Part shown: one piece after another, positions 36,337 through 45,853 of the stretch
Numbering within the stretch: position 1 is the first letter of the stretch
Layout of the letters: every line of letters begins with the position of its first letter
DNA from: Bacteroidota bacterium
GTDB lineage: Bacteria > Bacteroidota > Bacteroidia > Cytophagales > Cytophagaceae
Assembly: GCA_023458555.1 (NCBI GenBank)
Contig: JAEWYS010000008.1
Coordinates: forward strand, 62,001-126,000
Direction: 5' to 3'
DNA length: 64,000 bases
Notes under the pieces: generated by a model
Told to the model about the DNA's origin: nothing
Databases searched by the model: none
The model's input: the letters and a program-made list of their open reading frames with translations, nothing else
Position numbers and translations under genes: made by a program

Positions 36337-37128
36337 CTAGATTTTCTTTTCAAAATGGGGATCAAAGTTATTAATGTTCTCCGTTTTGTTCAATTGTTGA
36401 TTGTGTTTTTTTAGCTCCTCATTAATTACCTCATACGTCATTTCCCTGAGCCTGTCAATATCTTCAAAAGTCATCCCCTTCGTGCTTATTGGCTTATGAT
36501 AGATAATTTTCATCAGATGACGCCGGATGGTCACTTTCCTGCCATTGTCCGGAAGAATAATCCAGTTGTATGGAATGGTAACCGGTACAACCGGTATCTG
36601 CTTTTGAATAGCTATCCTGAAAGGACCTTCCTTGAAAGATATCAGCTCGGGATTATTTTCTCTTGGAATTGTTCCTTCCGGAAATATAGCAATTGAGCGT
36701 CCCCGATCAATATGTCTGCAGGCCTCATCAATTACCTTGTATTTACTTATTCCGTTATGTCTGTTGACCGATATGTAAAGCTTTCGGAACATATAGCCAA
36801 ACAACGGAACCTTGGCCAGAGAGCTCTTTCCTACAAATACAAAGTAAAAAGGAGTTGCCAGGCAGAGACTGGGAATATCGAGATAACTGGAATGATTGGG
36901 AGCATATATTACCGGACTGTTCTTATCGGGCTTATATTCCCACACAATTTTCCACCGGACCGTAGTTATGAAAAAAACAGCATAAGCCCATAGCTTATTG
37001 AGAAAATGAGCCTGAGGATACGTTTTCTTATTACTCAGGAATAAAAGAAAAAAAGGATATAAAAGAAGGAAAACAATTAAAAACCAGAAGATACACCATC
37101 CGGTATAAAATTTCTGCAAAAACTTCAT
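36337..37128 (-). CDS. 1-acyl-sn-glycerol-3-phosphate acyltransferase (PlsC-like)
   Basis: From ATG 37128 the protein has 263 residues (a TTG at 37137 would add three). A membrane segment is near 10-30. The acyltransferase motif I NHSSYLDIP (HX4D) and motif III FPEGTIP are present, which define the LPLAT/PlsC family that adds the second acyl chain to lysophosphatidic acid at the inner membrane. The C-terminal 25 residues are polar. It is followed by gatC. Another lysophospholipid substrate is possible. Confidence 0.88.
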   Translation of the reverse strand: MKFLQKFYTGWCIFWFLIVFLLLYPFFLLFLSNKKTYPQAHFLNKLWAYAVFFITTVRWKIVWEYKPDKNSPVIYAPNHSSYLDIPSLCLATPFYFVFVGKSSLAKVPLFGYMFRKLYISVNRHNGISKYKVIDEACRHIDRGRSIAIFPEGTIPRENNPELISFKEGPFRIAIQKQIPVVPVTIPYNWIILPDNGRKVTIRRHLMKIIYHKPISTKGMTFEDIDRLREMTYEVINEELKKHNQQLNKTENINNFDPHFEKKI

Positions 37129-37283
37129 TGGATACAATTAGCTATAAAATAGTTGATTGTTTTACGTTGCTCTGTGAGTTGCAATTCATTTATCACAACA
37201 AATTATGAGCAAATAATGTGCAATATAATGGCTTTTTATTCATATTTATTAAAAATTAGCACTTTTAAACGTAGTCCGGCTTT

Positions 37284-38558
37284 ATGCATTTTCTGTATAA
37301 TATTGCCTTCTTAATGTTTCTGAGCATCATGACCGGAGAAGCACAAAAATTGCGTCCGGTCCGGAAACCAGCCGATGACGGGATAAGTCAGAAATGGGGC
37401 TTTGTCAATACCCGTGACCGGTTTGTTATTTCTCCAGTGTATGATACGGTTTTTTTTGATTTTCATAATGGAATTGCAGGTGTCGGAAAATATGTCGGAG
37501 ATACCTTATATGCTGACATAATTGACCGAAAAGGCAGCCGTATTTCTGAAACAGCGTTCAGAAGCCTGGATTTAAGAGAGTCTTATATTCTGGTCGAAAG
37601 TCAGGAGTTCGCTTACGGGATAGCTGATATGGCCGGCAATATTGTTGAGAAACCGATATACAAATCGATTGAAACCATTAATAAAGATGTTCATCTCGAA
37701 TACTTTTATCAATGGGATATATACACATTTATGGGGCGGTTGACCGATACATTTGCTGCTGACAGTATCAGGCAGGAAAACGAACACCTGATTTTATACC
37801 GGAATGGCCGTTCTTTCCGGGAGATAGTTCCGGATACGCTCATCTCCGCCGGAAGTCCGTTGTATGTAAATGACAAATCCATACCGGATACAGGATGTGC
37901 GCTGGCTGACTCACTGGCGGATAGTCTGTCAGTATTGTATACTATGGTGCTGCCCTGTCAGGATGGTCTGATAGCAGTAGAACAAAACAAGCTCTATGGT
38001 TTCATTGATACTGCCGGAAAAATCAGAATTTCGATTCAATACGAAGATATTAAGCAATTTTCCGAAGACCTCGCACCTGTCAGAATTTTGGGAAAATGGG
38101 GGTATATTGATATCAGTGAAGAGATCGTTATACAACCATTCTTCGACGATGCCTGGTCTTTTTCCAATGCCTCAGCCAAAGTGCGAAAAGATGGAAAATT
38201 CAATTTTGTCGATAAAAAAGGAACTCTTCGGAACGCATATGGATTTGATTCAGTTGAAGAAAATGAGTTTGGCAACTGGTACCTTCGGTTAAATGGAAAA
38301 ACCGGACTTGCCAGCCGTCAGGGTGCAGAAATCATTATTCCCAGGTATCAGAGTCTGGAAGACTGGGGAAATGGTTATGTCCGCATATTCAGACACAATG
38401 CATTTGGTGTCATTGATTATGATCAGAATATCATAGTTCCTGACAAGTATCAGCTGATTGACTATGTAAACTCCGGTATTCTGGCCGGTTACCCGATTGT
38501 AAGAAAAAAAATAAACTACCCTTTGGAAAAGATAAGCGATGCCGGGAAAAAGAATTAA
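37284..38558 (+). CDS. WG-repeat protein, secreted (first of a pair)
   Basis: This 424-residue protein has a short signal-like start (LYNIAFLMFLSIMTGEAQ) and then WG (KWG-Leptospira) repeats, for example QKWGFVNTRDRFVISPVYD, GKWGYIDISEEIVIQPFFDD and GKFNFVDKKGTL, in which a WG/FG-x-I/V-D core is followed by 'P.YD'. Such repeats form beta-propeller-like or solenoid structures of unknown function in bacteria. It overlaps the next WG-repeat gene by 20 bases in another frame. A paralogous pair is likely. Nothing shows a substrate or partner. Confidence 0.8.
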   Translation: MHFLYNIAFLMFLSIMTGEAQKLRPVRKPADDGISQKWGFVNTRDRFVISPVYDTVFFDFHNGIAGVGKYVGDTLYADIIDRKGSRISETAFRSLDLRESYILVESQEFAYGIADMAGNIVEKPIYKSIETINKDVHLEYFYQWDIYTFMGRLTDTFAADSIRQENEHLILYRNGRSFREIVPDTLISAGSPLYVNDKSIPDTGCALADSLADSLSVLYTMVLPCQDGLIAVEQNKLYGFIDTAGKIRISIQYEDIKQFSEDLAPVRILGKWGYIDISEEIVIQPFFDDAWSFSNASAKVRKDGKFNFVDKKGTLRNAYGFDSVEENEFGNWYLRLNGKTGLASRQGAEIIIPRYQSLEDWGNGYVRIFRHNAFGVIDYDQNIIVPDKYQLIDYVNSGILAGYPIVRKKINYPLEKISDAGKKN

Positions 38559-40575
38559 TAACCTGATCGGGCTCATGCTTTTTTTCGCAGCCCAGTCATT
38601 TTGTCAGAATATAACCACGCTGGCTTATAGTGAAGGTCTGGCTCCGGCCAGAGCTGGGAAAAAAAAGACAGACCAGACCTCTTTATTCGGCTTTGTGAAT
38701 GAAGCTGGACATTTCGTGATCAAGCCACAATTCGACACAGTCATTTCAGGGTTCAGGAACGGATATGCAATTGTCGTTCGCGATTCTTATCACGGCGCTA
38801 TCGATCAGAAGGGAAACACAGTGGTGCCGTACACATATACTGCAATCGAACCGGTACAGTATAAGATTTTTCCTGTAAGGAATGAAAGCGGCCTGTGGGG
38901 ATTTTATGATGTCAATGGAAAAGTGCTGCTGGACTGTGCATACAATAATTTCAGGATTGACAAAGACCTTATAGTGGCTCAGAAAAACGGAATGTGGGGA
39001 GCATTGTCTTTGAAAGGAGAGGAACGTATTCCTTTTAAGTACAGAGAGCTGGAACGTATACCACAACAAAAAAGATACAATGCATTCCTGTATAATCACT
39101 GGGAGCTAAGCGACTCGAGTCATACCAAGCTGGGATCATTCACATTTGATAGTCTTGCCCAGGCCGGGAAAGGAGTCCTGAAATACTACATGATCGGCAA
39201 ATACGGCCTGGTTGATCTGAACAACAATATAATCACAAGCTACAAATTTGATTCGATCGGACTTGAAAAGAATGAGCGTTTTGTTGTCAAGGTATGGGAC
39301 AAATACGGAGTAATCGATAAAAAAGGTAAGGAAGTACTAAAGCCCGAATTTGAGAAGATTCTGCTTGATAGTCTCAATATCCGGGCGGCAATCAGAACAA
39401 AGGAAGGTAAAATATGGTGGGGTTTGTACAGTTCAGACGGCAATGAATTACTGCCTGCTATATATCCCTATATCGGAGAAACAGGGGAGGGGCTGGTGCC
39501 TGTACGAGCCGAAAATGGTATCTGGAGATACCTCAATCTGAAAGGAGAAACCATAATACCATTTCGTTTTTCGCAGGCAGGCCCGTTTTATAATGGATTG
39601 GCCCAAGTTACAGATTACCAGTCGGGAAAACAGTATTTTATAAATGGGGCAGGTAAAGAGATTATTTCTTCGGATGAGATTCCCTTTTACCATGCCGATC
39701 TTTTCTGGCTTGACAGAAATGATCATAAGATATGGCGTATAACACGAGCCAGTTATGATGAATTTACACTTCTGAATCCAAAGCTGATTCAGGTAAGTCA
39801 GAAAGGCAAAATGGGGCTTTTGTCATCAGATGACCAGCTTATCGTACCCTGCCGGTATGATTATGTGACAGAACCGTCGGCGGAAGGGTATTCCGCAGTG
39901 CAGTTGGGAAATAAATGGGGTGTTATTGACCGGAACAGTCGTTATTCCCTGCCGTTGACAGATAAATTCGAACGGATTTTCCCTTTCTATGAAAATTATG
40001 CACGGGTATTGATGAAAGGGCGTTACGGGTTTATCGATATCAAAGGCAATATTTATATCTCTCCGCAGTATCCTGATGCCGGAAATGCTTCTGAAGGTAT
40101 GATTGCTGTAAAAATAAATAATAAATGGGGTTTTGTTAATACTGACGAAGTGCTTAAAGTTCAGCCCTATTATGATCAGGTATGGGCATTTGTAAACGGA
40201 TGCGCCATTGTATACGGCAACGGTAAATACAATCTTGTTAATAAAGAAGGGAAAGAGCTTCACGCTCCCTGCGAAAGGCTGAAGGTAACTTCTACCGGAA
40301 AGTATCTTATGGAACGGGACGGACGCTTCGGGCTTGCTGATGAATGGGGAAATGAGTTTTTGCCTGTTCGCTATGAAAAAATACGCGAAGTAAAAGACGG
40401 ATATTTTATCGTTAATTTAAGAGGTCTGTACGGAGTTCTTGATAGGAACGGCACCATAGTGATTCCTATTACATACAGTCATATTCAGTATGATACGTTT
40501 AACCGGCTTTTTATCTGTGGCTCAGACAATGGCCATAAAGCAATCCGTATAGATCAGAACGGAAAAGCGCAGTAA
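38539..40575 (+). CDS. WG-repeat protein, secreted (second of a pair)
   Basis: This 678-residue protein starts MPGKRINNLIGLMLFFAAQSFCQ, a signal peptide of about 23 residues, followed by about 12 WG-type repeats of some 45-50 residues (for example GLWGFYDVNGKVLLDCAYNN, GMWGALSLKGEERIPFKY and NKWGVIDRNSRYSLPL). The repeats run almost to the C-terminus (GLYGVLDRNGTIVIPITYSH). The ATG overlaps the end of the first WG gene by 20 bases, so translation is probably coupled. No CHU_C or other sorting domain is seen, so the mature protein may stay periplasmic. Function unknown. Confidence 0.83.
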   Translation: MPGKRINNLIGLMLFFAAQSFCQNITTLAYSEGLAPARAGKKKTDQTSLFGFVNEAGHFVIKPQFDTVISGFRNGYAIVVRDSYHGAIDQKGNTVVPYTYTAIEPVQYKIFPVRNESGLWGFYDVNGKVLLDCAYNNFRIDKDLIVAQKNGMWGALSLKGEERIPFKYRELERIPQQKRYNAFLYNHWELSDSSHTKLGSFTFDSLAQAGKGVLKYYMIGKYGLVDLNNNIITSYKFDSIGLEKNERFVVKVWDKYGVIDKKGKEVLKPEFEKILLDSLNIRAAIRTKEGKIWWGLYSSDGNELLPAIYPYIGETGEGLVPVRAENGIWRYLNLKGETIIPFRFSQAGPFYNGLAQVTDYQSGKQYFINGAGKEIISSDEIPFYHADLFWLDRNDHKIWRITRASYDEFTLLNPKLIQVSQKGKMGLLSSDDQLIVPCRYDYVTEPSAEGYSAVQLGNKWGVIDRNSRYSLPLTDKFERIFPFYENYARVLMKGRYGFIDIKGNIYISPQYPDAGNASEGMIAVKINNKWGFVNTDEVLKVQPYYDQVWAFVNGCAIVYGNGKYNLVNKEGKELHAPCERLKVTSTGKYLMERDGRFGLADEWGNEFLPVRYEKIREVKDGYFIVNLRGLYGVLDRNGTIVIPITYSHIQYDTFNRLFICGSDNGHKAIRIDQNGKAQ

Positions 40576-40597
40576 GCAGTATTTTTCCGGTATTTTT

Positions 40598-40629
40598 ATT
40601 TGCTAAAAATTTTAGTATTTTTAGCAAAT
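40598..40629 (+). promoter_or_regulatory. Perfect inverted repeat over the start codon of the radical SAM gene
   Basis: ATTTGCTAAAAAT (40598-40610) and ATTTTTAGCAAAT (40617-40629) are perfectly complementary over 13 bases around TTTAGT. The right arm covers the first two bases of the ATG at 40628. It could be an operator, an RNA hairpin that hides the start, or the AT-rich terminator of the WG gene. Confidence 0.6.
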
Positions 40630-41686
40630 GAGCGAACATATTCATGGACGGGGAGCACAGTACAATTCTGTAAACCGGTTTAGCCGCTTGCAGCCGGCTA
40701 TGGACTTTCCCGAGGGTATAGACGAAGCTCCGTCCGGTCCGGGAAAGACGGAAGTTTATCTGGAAAATCCTAAAAAAATTCTCAATTCAATAGATAGTCC
40801 GGATATCGGTCATGCCCAGTCACTGAACCCATATCAGGGATGTGAGCATGGCTGTATTTATTGCTATGCGCGCAACTCTCATGAGTATTGGGGCTGGAGC
40901 GCAGGAATTGATTTCGAACAAAAAATTATTGTAAAACCCAACGCACCGGAGTTGCTGAGGAAAGAATTTAAACGTAAAAACTATGTTGTGCAGACTGTAA
41001 TGCTTTCCGGCAACACAGACTGCTATCAGCCTCTCGAGCGCAAATACAGGATAACAAGAAGCCTGCTCGAAGTTTTTCTCGAACACAGGCATCCGGTCAG
41101 CATCATTACCAAAAACAGCTTAATTCTCAGAGATACGGACATCCTAACCAGGCTCAGCAGGGAAAATCTGGTTCGGGTCACTATTTCGTTAACAACGTTG
41201 GATGAAACGCTCAGGCAGAAGCTTGAGCCCAGGACTGCATCAGCCAAAAAACGTCTGGAAATAGTACGAACGCTTTCTGAAGCCGGTATTTCTGTTGGTA
41301 TTCTTATCGGCCCTGTCATTCCCGGATTAAATAATCAGGAGATTCCAGCCATCTTGAAAACCGCGTCCGAAAATGGAGCAATTTCGGCCGGTTATGTAAT
41401 GGTGCGTCTGAACGGGCAGATAGGAGCATTATTTACAGACTGGGTGCATAAGCATTTTCCGGATAGAGCAGACAAAGTACTTAACCATATCCGTCAGGTG
41501 CACGGTGGCCAATTGAATGACTCACGCTTTGGCCTGCGTATGAAAGGAGAGGGAGTATTGGCAGAATCGATAGCTTCTCTATTCAGACTTCACCACAAAA
41601 AGTACTTTTCAGACAGAAAAAGTACGCCCCTGGATACGCATCGTTTTATACCGGACCCGCAAAATCGTCAGCTGAGTTTGTTTTAA
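40628..41686 (+). CDS. Radical SAM protein of the PA0069 family
   Basis: This 352-residue protein has the cluster-binding motif with Cys72, Cys76 and Cys79 (CX3CX2C, CEHGCIYCYAR), which marks radical SAM enzymes. The surrounding SLNPYQGCEHGCIYCYARNSHEY (in part) and the later MLSGNTDCYQPLER match the PA0069/Rv2578c group, a relative of spore photoproduct lyase-like enzymes whose reaction is unknown. A [4Fe-4S] cluster and SAM cleavage are expected. The ATG lies inside a perfect inverted repeat. It ends before the unusual non-coding region at 41687-42020. Confidence 0.88.
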   Translation: MSEHIHGRGAQYNSVNRFSRLQPAMDFPEGIDEAPSGPGKTEVYLENPKKILNSIDSPDIGHAQSLNPYQGCEHGCIYCYARNSHEYWGWSAGIDFEQKIIVKPNAPELLRKEFKRKNYVVQTVMLSGNTDCYQPLERKYRITRSLLEVFLEHRHPVSIITKNSLILRDTDILTRLSRENLVRVTISLTTLDETLRQKLEPRTASAKKRLEIVRTLSEAGISVGILIGPVIPGLNNQEIPAILKTASENGAISAGYVMVRLNGQIGALFTDWVHKHFPDRADKVLNHIRQVHGGQLNDSRFGLRMKGEGVLAESIASLFRLHHKKYFSDRKSTPLDTHRFIPDPQNRQLSLF

Positions 41687-42020
41687 TTAAATAGGATTAG
41701 GTTTTAAATGGTTTGGAGTAAAATATTTTGGAGCCCCTATGCTGAGGTCATAAGAAACGAGAGCAGGCTCCACTAATCGCCATGTGACAAACATTCATCC
41801 TGCTGTTCCAACAATGCTTCCGGGCTTCGATAGACTCAGCCGCGCCGCGAACTTTAATTAAACTTTTCCTTTTAGCGAGCTATAAAATCATACATAGCGA
41901 AGTAAAGCGCCGAATCCTGTAATTAAAACATCTGTCATTTTGAATAACAATTTCTGTAGATATATAGGTTATCTATAGAGACGACTAGTAAACGACCATT
42001 AACTATACTCGGGGGCAGCT
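41687..42020. other. Unusual non-coding block with hairpin potential
   Basis: These 334 bases hold no convincing gene. They contain GGAGCC (41730-41735) and GGCTCC (41766-41771), extended by TGCT and AGCA inside with a small bulge, a possible RNA hairpin of some 40 bases. A stretch near 41820-41850 (CTTCGATAGACTCAGCC) recalls the repeated extragenic elements of some Bacteroidota. A G+C-richer pocket (GCCGCGCCGCG) contrasts with AT-rich flanks. It may be a dispersed repeat, a non-coding RNA gene or a decayed element. Confidence 0.4.
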
Positions 42021-42455
42021 ATGTGGAGGCGAAAAATGTTGATTCTTTTTATTTGTTCATTACCCTGGCTGGGGCAGGCGCAGTCAGGGAGACTTACCGA
42101 AAAGCAACTCCGGGATTTCAGACAGGGCACCTATCTGTATAAAAATGGCTATTACAAGGGTGGTAAAATAATACGGTCAAAAAAGTGGCAGATTGAAGAA
42201 TATCCGGGACTCCGGATCAAATTTCGTATAGATTGGATCAGCGATTTTGAATACCATCTTACTTTTGTCCGTATATCGGATCCTATTTCTCAGTGTCTGA
42301 TAGGAAAAGTGATTAAAGTAAAAGTGCTGGAACTTGATGAAGAAAATGAAACATATACCGTCATTATTCAAAATGACACCTATTTTGAATCGGTCAGGCT
42401 TGAACGAATAGAAGATGAGCGAAGTGAAGGACGGATTTTTTCTTTTATGAAGTGA
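42021..42455 (+). CDS. Small secreted protein of unknown function
   Basis: This 144-residue protein has a signal peptide (about 1-21, ending GQAQS) and a short charged mature part with alternating strands (SDFEYHLTFVRISDPISQCL; ETYTVIIQNDTYFESV). I do not recognise a family. It converges with the Omp85-like gene, whose stop is only eight bases away, and has no room for a separate terminator. An envelope location is inferred from the signal peptide. Confidence 0.6.
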   Translation: MWRRKMLILFICSLPWLGQAQSGRLTEKQLRDFRQGTYLYKNGYYKGGKIIRSKKWQIEEYPGLRIKFRIDWISDFEYHLTFVRISDPISQCLIGKVIKVKVLELDEENETYTVIIQNDTYFESVRLERIEDERSEGRIFSFMK

Positions 42456-42463
42456 TAATACTT

Positions 42464-43846
42464 TCAGAGAATTTTTTGTCCTCCGATAGCACTCATAAAA
42501 TGAAAATAGAGGCCGCCATACCCCATCCGGTTAAATGAATACTCAGCTCTGATGACTACATCATAAAATGTAACCAGATCCAGCCCGATGCCTGTCCCTG
42601 TAAGCAGCTGGTTGCTGAGTCTGGTATTTCCGGGCAGGGAAACGGGAGCATATACATAGCCAAGATCAATGTTGCCGGTCAGAAAAAGCGAAACAGGAAT
42701 CGTCGAAAATTGTGCTATTCCAAGTCCATACGTTTGTCTGGTTTTACTAAACAGCTTTAGCTTAACAGAGTTTCTCCATAGCGCAGAGTGCTGGCCATTG
42801 ATCACATAAAGCTCATATCCCCGGACAAAAGTATTTTCATAGCCTAATCCCCTCAGGTCATAAAATGCCTGCATTTCCGGAAAAGATATTTTGCCCGATA
42901 GCCCGCCGGCATAAAACACACGATTACGATATAAAGGTCTGAAAAAGCCAATATCAGGCCTGAAGGACAAAATATTTACTTCTTTATGGCCAAACAGACC
43001 TCTTTTCTCAATTTCAAGACCAAGATAATATCCTCTGAGGGCATAATATTGTACATCTCTGCGGTCTCTTAGAAACGTATAGCTTAACACCCCATAGCTT
43101 CTCGAAGTTCTGCCATTAAGAAAGTATTCAGGGTTGAGCTGTGCGATCGTATCCGATATTTTCTGATGATTAAAACCGGCTTTTAGCCTGTGCCAGGAAT
43201 AAAACCGGTCTCTGTACACATATTCAGTGAAGCCGGCATACCGTGACACCTGAGTACCAGTTCCTTCGTGGTATACCAGACGGTGATCATCAAGGCTATA
43301 GGCAAGCGCCCGGCTGTATATATAGGATAATCCAACGTTTAATCCGGACTTTTGCCTTTTATGAAGATAGGGAATATTGTAAAAAAGTTCGGCCTTGCCG
43401 GTAAATCCCCCCTGAAGCTTAAGTTTAAGAGTCTCATTCCGGCCGCGCATGTTTTTCTGAACGAAATAAAACCCGTAATTGATCCTGCCAAGGTCTCTGT
43501 TTCGCTGCTGCCACCATTCGTTAAAATTTCTGTCAGCCAGGTCTATAAGAGGAATTATATACGTATACCAACGTTCCTTGACTGCAATAGTCAGTATACC
43601 TCTGTTATTCGCTACTGAGTCTATATGACATTTAACAGTTACAAATAAGCCCGTATTAAAAATTCTGAATTCGGTGTTGGCTATAAACTGACTGAATTCT
43701 GTTTTGTACAGCGTATCACCTGCGTGTAGTGAAAGTTCGCGCAGTATGATCTCCGGTTTGGTTTTCGCATTTCCTGTAAGGCTAATCTTCTCTATGATTA
43801 TCAGGGAGCTATCCTGAGAAAACATTGGAAAAGAATAAAAAAACAA
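42464..43846 (-). CDS. Omp85/BamA-TamA-like outer-membrane protein
   Basis: This 460-residue protein starts with a short hydrophobic signal (MFFYSFPMFSQD, possibly incomplete). One POTRA-like domain follows (about 15-95: IEKISLTGNAKTKPEIILREL ... GILTIAVKE). The C-terminal barrel of surface-antigen D15 type runs from about 140 to the end (for example LRDRRDVQYYALRGYYLGLEIE). Larger BamA proteins have five POTRA domains, so this single-POTRA form is a smaller member of the family. Outer-membrane insertion or transport is inferred from the family. It diverges from acs, and its -7 element lies in the shared spacer. Confidence 0.8.
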   Translation of the reverse strand: MFFYSFPMFSQDSSLIIIEKISLTGNAKTKPEIILRELSLHAGDTLYKTEFSQFIANTEFRIFNTGLFVTVKCHIDSVANNRGILTIAVKERWYTYIIPLIDLADRNFNEWWQQRNRDLGRINYGFYFVQKNMRGRNETLKLKLQGGFTGKAELFYNIPYLHKRQKSGLNVGLSYIYSRALAYSLDDHRLVYHEGTGTQVSRYAGFTEYVYRDRFYSWHRLKAGFNHQKISDTIAQLNPEYFLNGRTSRSYGVLSYTFLRDRRDVQYYALRGYYLGLEIEKRGLFGHKEVNILSFRPDIGFFRPLYRNRVFYAGGLSGKISFPEMQAFYDLRGLGYENTFVRGYELYVINGQHSALWRNSVKLKLFSKTRQTYGLGIAQFSTIPVSLFLTGNIDLGYVYAPVSLPGNTRLSNQLLTGTGIGLDLVTFYDVVIRAEYSFNRMGYGGLYFHFMSAIGGQKIL

Positions 43847-43913
43847 AAATAAAATACCAACGTATTTGAGAAAATGCTTGATAGTTTTAAGATTTATTCG
43901 TTACTACGATACG

Positions 43914-43921
43914 CAAAGATA
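43914..43921 (-). promoter_or_regulatory. -7 promoter element before the Omp85-like gene
   Basis: The reverse strand reads TATCTTTG, matching TAnnTTTG, 67 bases before the start at 43846. It lies in the divergent spacer shared with acs. Confidence 0.4.
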
Positions 43922-43944
43922 ACAGTTCTATAAATTTTTTAAGT

Positions 43945-45843
43945 ATGTCGGAAATCATCAGATCATTTGGGGAATATCAGAAAGAATATCAAAAAAGTGT
44001 TGATAATCCTGAAAGTTTTTGGGCAGAGAAAGCATCATCGTTTGTATGGAGAAAGAAATGGGACAAGGTATTACAGTGGAATTTCGAAGATCCCGATATA
44101 AAATGGTTTCAGGGAGGTAAGCTTAACATTACAGAAAACTGCCTTGACAGGCATATCCCTTTACGCAAGAATAAAAATGCCATTCTTTGGGAACCTAATA
44201 ATCCGAATGAAAAAGCGCGATCCCTGACATATGGGGAGTTGCTTGAAGCTGTTTGCCGTTTTGCCAATGTGCTGAGGAAAAATGGTGTCAGGAAAGGTGA
44301 TCGCGTCTGTATTTATATGCCTATGGTACCTGAGCTGGCTATCGCTGTTTTAGCCTGCGCACGGATCGGAGCCATACACTCCGTCGTTTTTGCCGGATTT
44401 TCTGCGTCGTCGCTGGCTGATCGCATTAATGATGCTAAAGCCAGACTGATTATCACATCCGACGGTGCATATCGCGGTACGAAAGACATTGCCGTAAAGT
44501 CGATCGTGGATGAAGCTTTGGAAAAAACTCCTTCAATTGAAACAGCTATTGTATACAGACGTACGGGAGCCGATGTGACCATGAAAGACGGACGTGATAA
44601 ATGGTGGCATGAAGAAATTGCTCTTGCCGAAGCTGACTGTCAGCCGGAAGAGATGGATGCGGAAGATATGCTGTTTATTCTGTACACCTCCGGCTCTACC
44701 GGCCAGCCCAAAGGCGTGGTGCATACCATAGGAGGATATATGGTCTTTACTCAGTATACTTTTGCCAACATATTCCAGTATGAAGAAAATGATGTATACT
44801 GGTGTACGGCCGACATCGGCTGGATTACCGGACATAGCTACATCGTATATGGACCATTGCTGAGCGGAGCTACCACGCTGATGTTTGAAGGAATCCCTAC
44901 GTTCCCCGATGCCGGCAGATTCTGGCAGATCATTGATAAATACAGGGTAAACCAGTTTTATACAGCTCCGACCGCCATCAGGTCTTTGATGGTGTACGGA
45001 GATAAGTATATTGAACCTTATGATTTGTCTTCTCTGAAAACCCTCGGATCTGTAGGCGAGCCGATCAATGAAGAAGCCTGGCATTGGCTGGATGAGAAAA
45101 TCGGTAAAAAGCAGTGTCCTATCGTGGATACCTGGTGGCAGACTGAAACCGGCGGGATTCTGATTTCACCGTTATCAGGAATAACGAAAACGAAACCTTC
45201 CTATGCGACATTACCGCTACCCGGAGTACAACCTGTCATAGTAGATCCGGAAGGAAAAATTCTGGAGGGCAACAATGTGGAAGGTAATCTTTGTATACGT
45301 TTTCCATGGCCGGCGATATTGCGGACTACATACGGAGATCATGAACGATGCCGTCAGACTTATTTCTCAACGTACAAAGGATTGTATTTTACCGGTGATG
45401 GCTGCAAACGCGATGGGGATGGTTATTATAGAATATTGGGCAGGGTAGATGATGTAATGAATATATCCGGACACCGTATCGGTACAGCAGAGGTTGAAAA
45501 TGCCATTAATGAGCATCCGGCTGTAATTGAATCGGCTGTAGTAGGTTTTCCGCATCCTGTCAAGGGGCAGGGAATCTATGCTTTTGTCATACAGAATAAT
45601 CCTGAGGAGGATATTGCCAGGCTGAAAACCGGTATTCTTGAGGTGGTGACTAAAATAATCGGCCCGATAGCCAAGCCTGATGAAATACTGGTAGTATCCG
45701 GATTGCCCAAGACCCGATCAGGAAAGATTATGCGGCGGATTCTGAGGAAAATAGCAGAACGTGATGTATCCAACCTGGGTGATACGAGTACTTTGCTGGA
45801 TCCGGGTGTTGTAGATGAAATAAAGAAGGCAGCCGGACTATAA
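43945..45843 (+). CDS. acs: Acetyl-CoA synthetase (AMP-forming)
   Basis: This 632-residue protein is a full-length AMP-forming acyl-CoA synthetase of the acetate type. It has the phosphate-binding YTSGSTGQPKG motif (247-257), the adenine-site DTWWQTETGG motif and the C-terminal catalytic Lys594 in SGKIMRR, which is the usual site of regulatory acetylation. It turns acetate, CoA and ATP into acetyl-CoA. WWQTETG and the length separate it from medium-chain ligases. It is a single gene; a strong bidirectional hairpin follows. Confidence 0.96.
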   Translation: MSEIIRSFGEYQKEYQKSVDNPESFWAEKASSFVWRKKWDKVLQWNFEDPDIKWFQGGKLNITENCLDRHIPLRKNKNAILWEPNNPNEKARSLTYGELLEAVCRFANVLRKNGVRKGDRVCIYMPMVPELAIAVLACARIGAIHSVVFAGFSASSLADRINDAKARLIITSDGAYRGTKDIAVKSIVDEALEKTPSIETAIVYRRTGADVTMKDGRDKWWHEEIALAEADCQPEEMDAEDMLFILYTSGSTGQPKGVVHTIGGYMVFTQYTFANIFQYEENDVYWCTADIGWITGHSYIVYGPLLSGATTLMFEGIPTFPDAGRFWQIIDKYRVNQFYTAPTAIRSLMVYGDKYIEPYDLSSLKTLGSVGEPINEEAWHWLDEKIGKKQCPIVDTWWQTETGGILISPLSGITKTKPSYATLPLPGVQPVIVDPEGKILEGNNVEGNLCIRFPWPAILRTTYGDHERCRQTYFSTYKGLYFTGDGCKRDGDGYYRILGRVDDVMNISGHRIGTAEVENAINEHPAVIESAVVGFPHPVKGQGIYAFVIQNNPEEDIARLKTGILEVVTKIIGPIAKPDEILVVSGLPKTRSGKIMRRILRKIAERDVSNLGDTSTLLDPGVVDEIKKAAGL

Positions 45844-45853
45844 AAAGTATGCC

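Noticed and set aside
37284..40575. Reading the two overlapping WG-repeat genes as one frameshifted gene.
   Set aside because: The second gene has its own start and signal peptide, and the first has a full set of repeats and its own stop, so two genes are more likely.
44533..45084. A 183-codon minus-strand frame opposite acs.
   Set aside because: It is entirely within the highly conserved acs gene and shows no family features.
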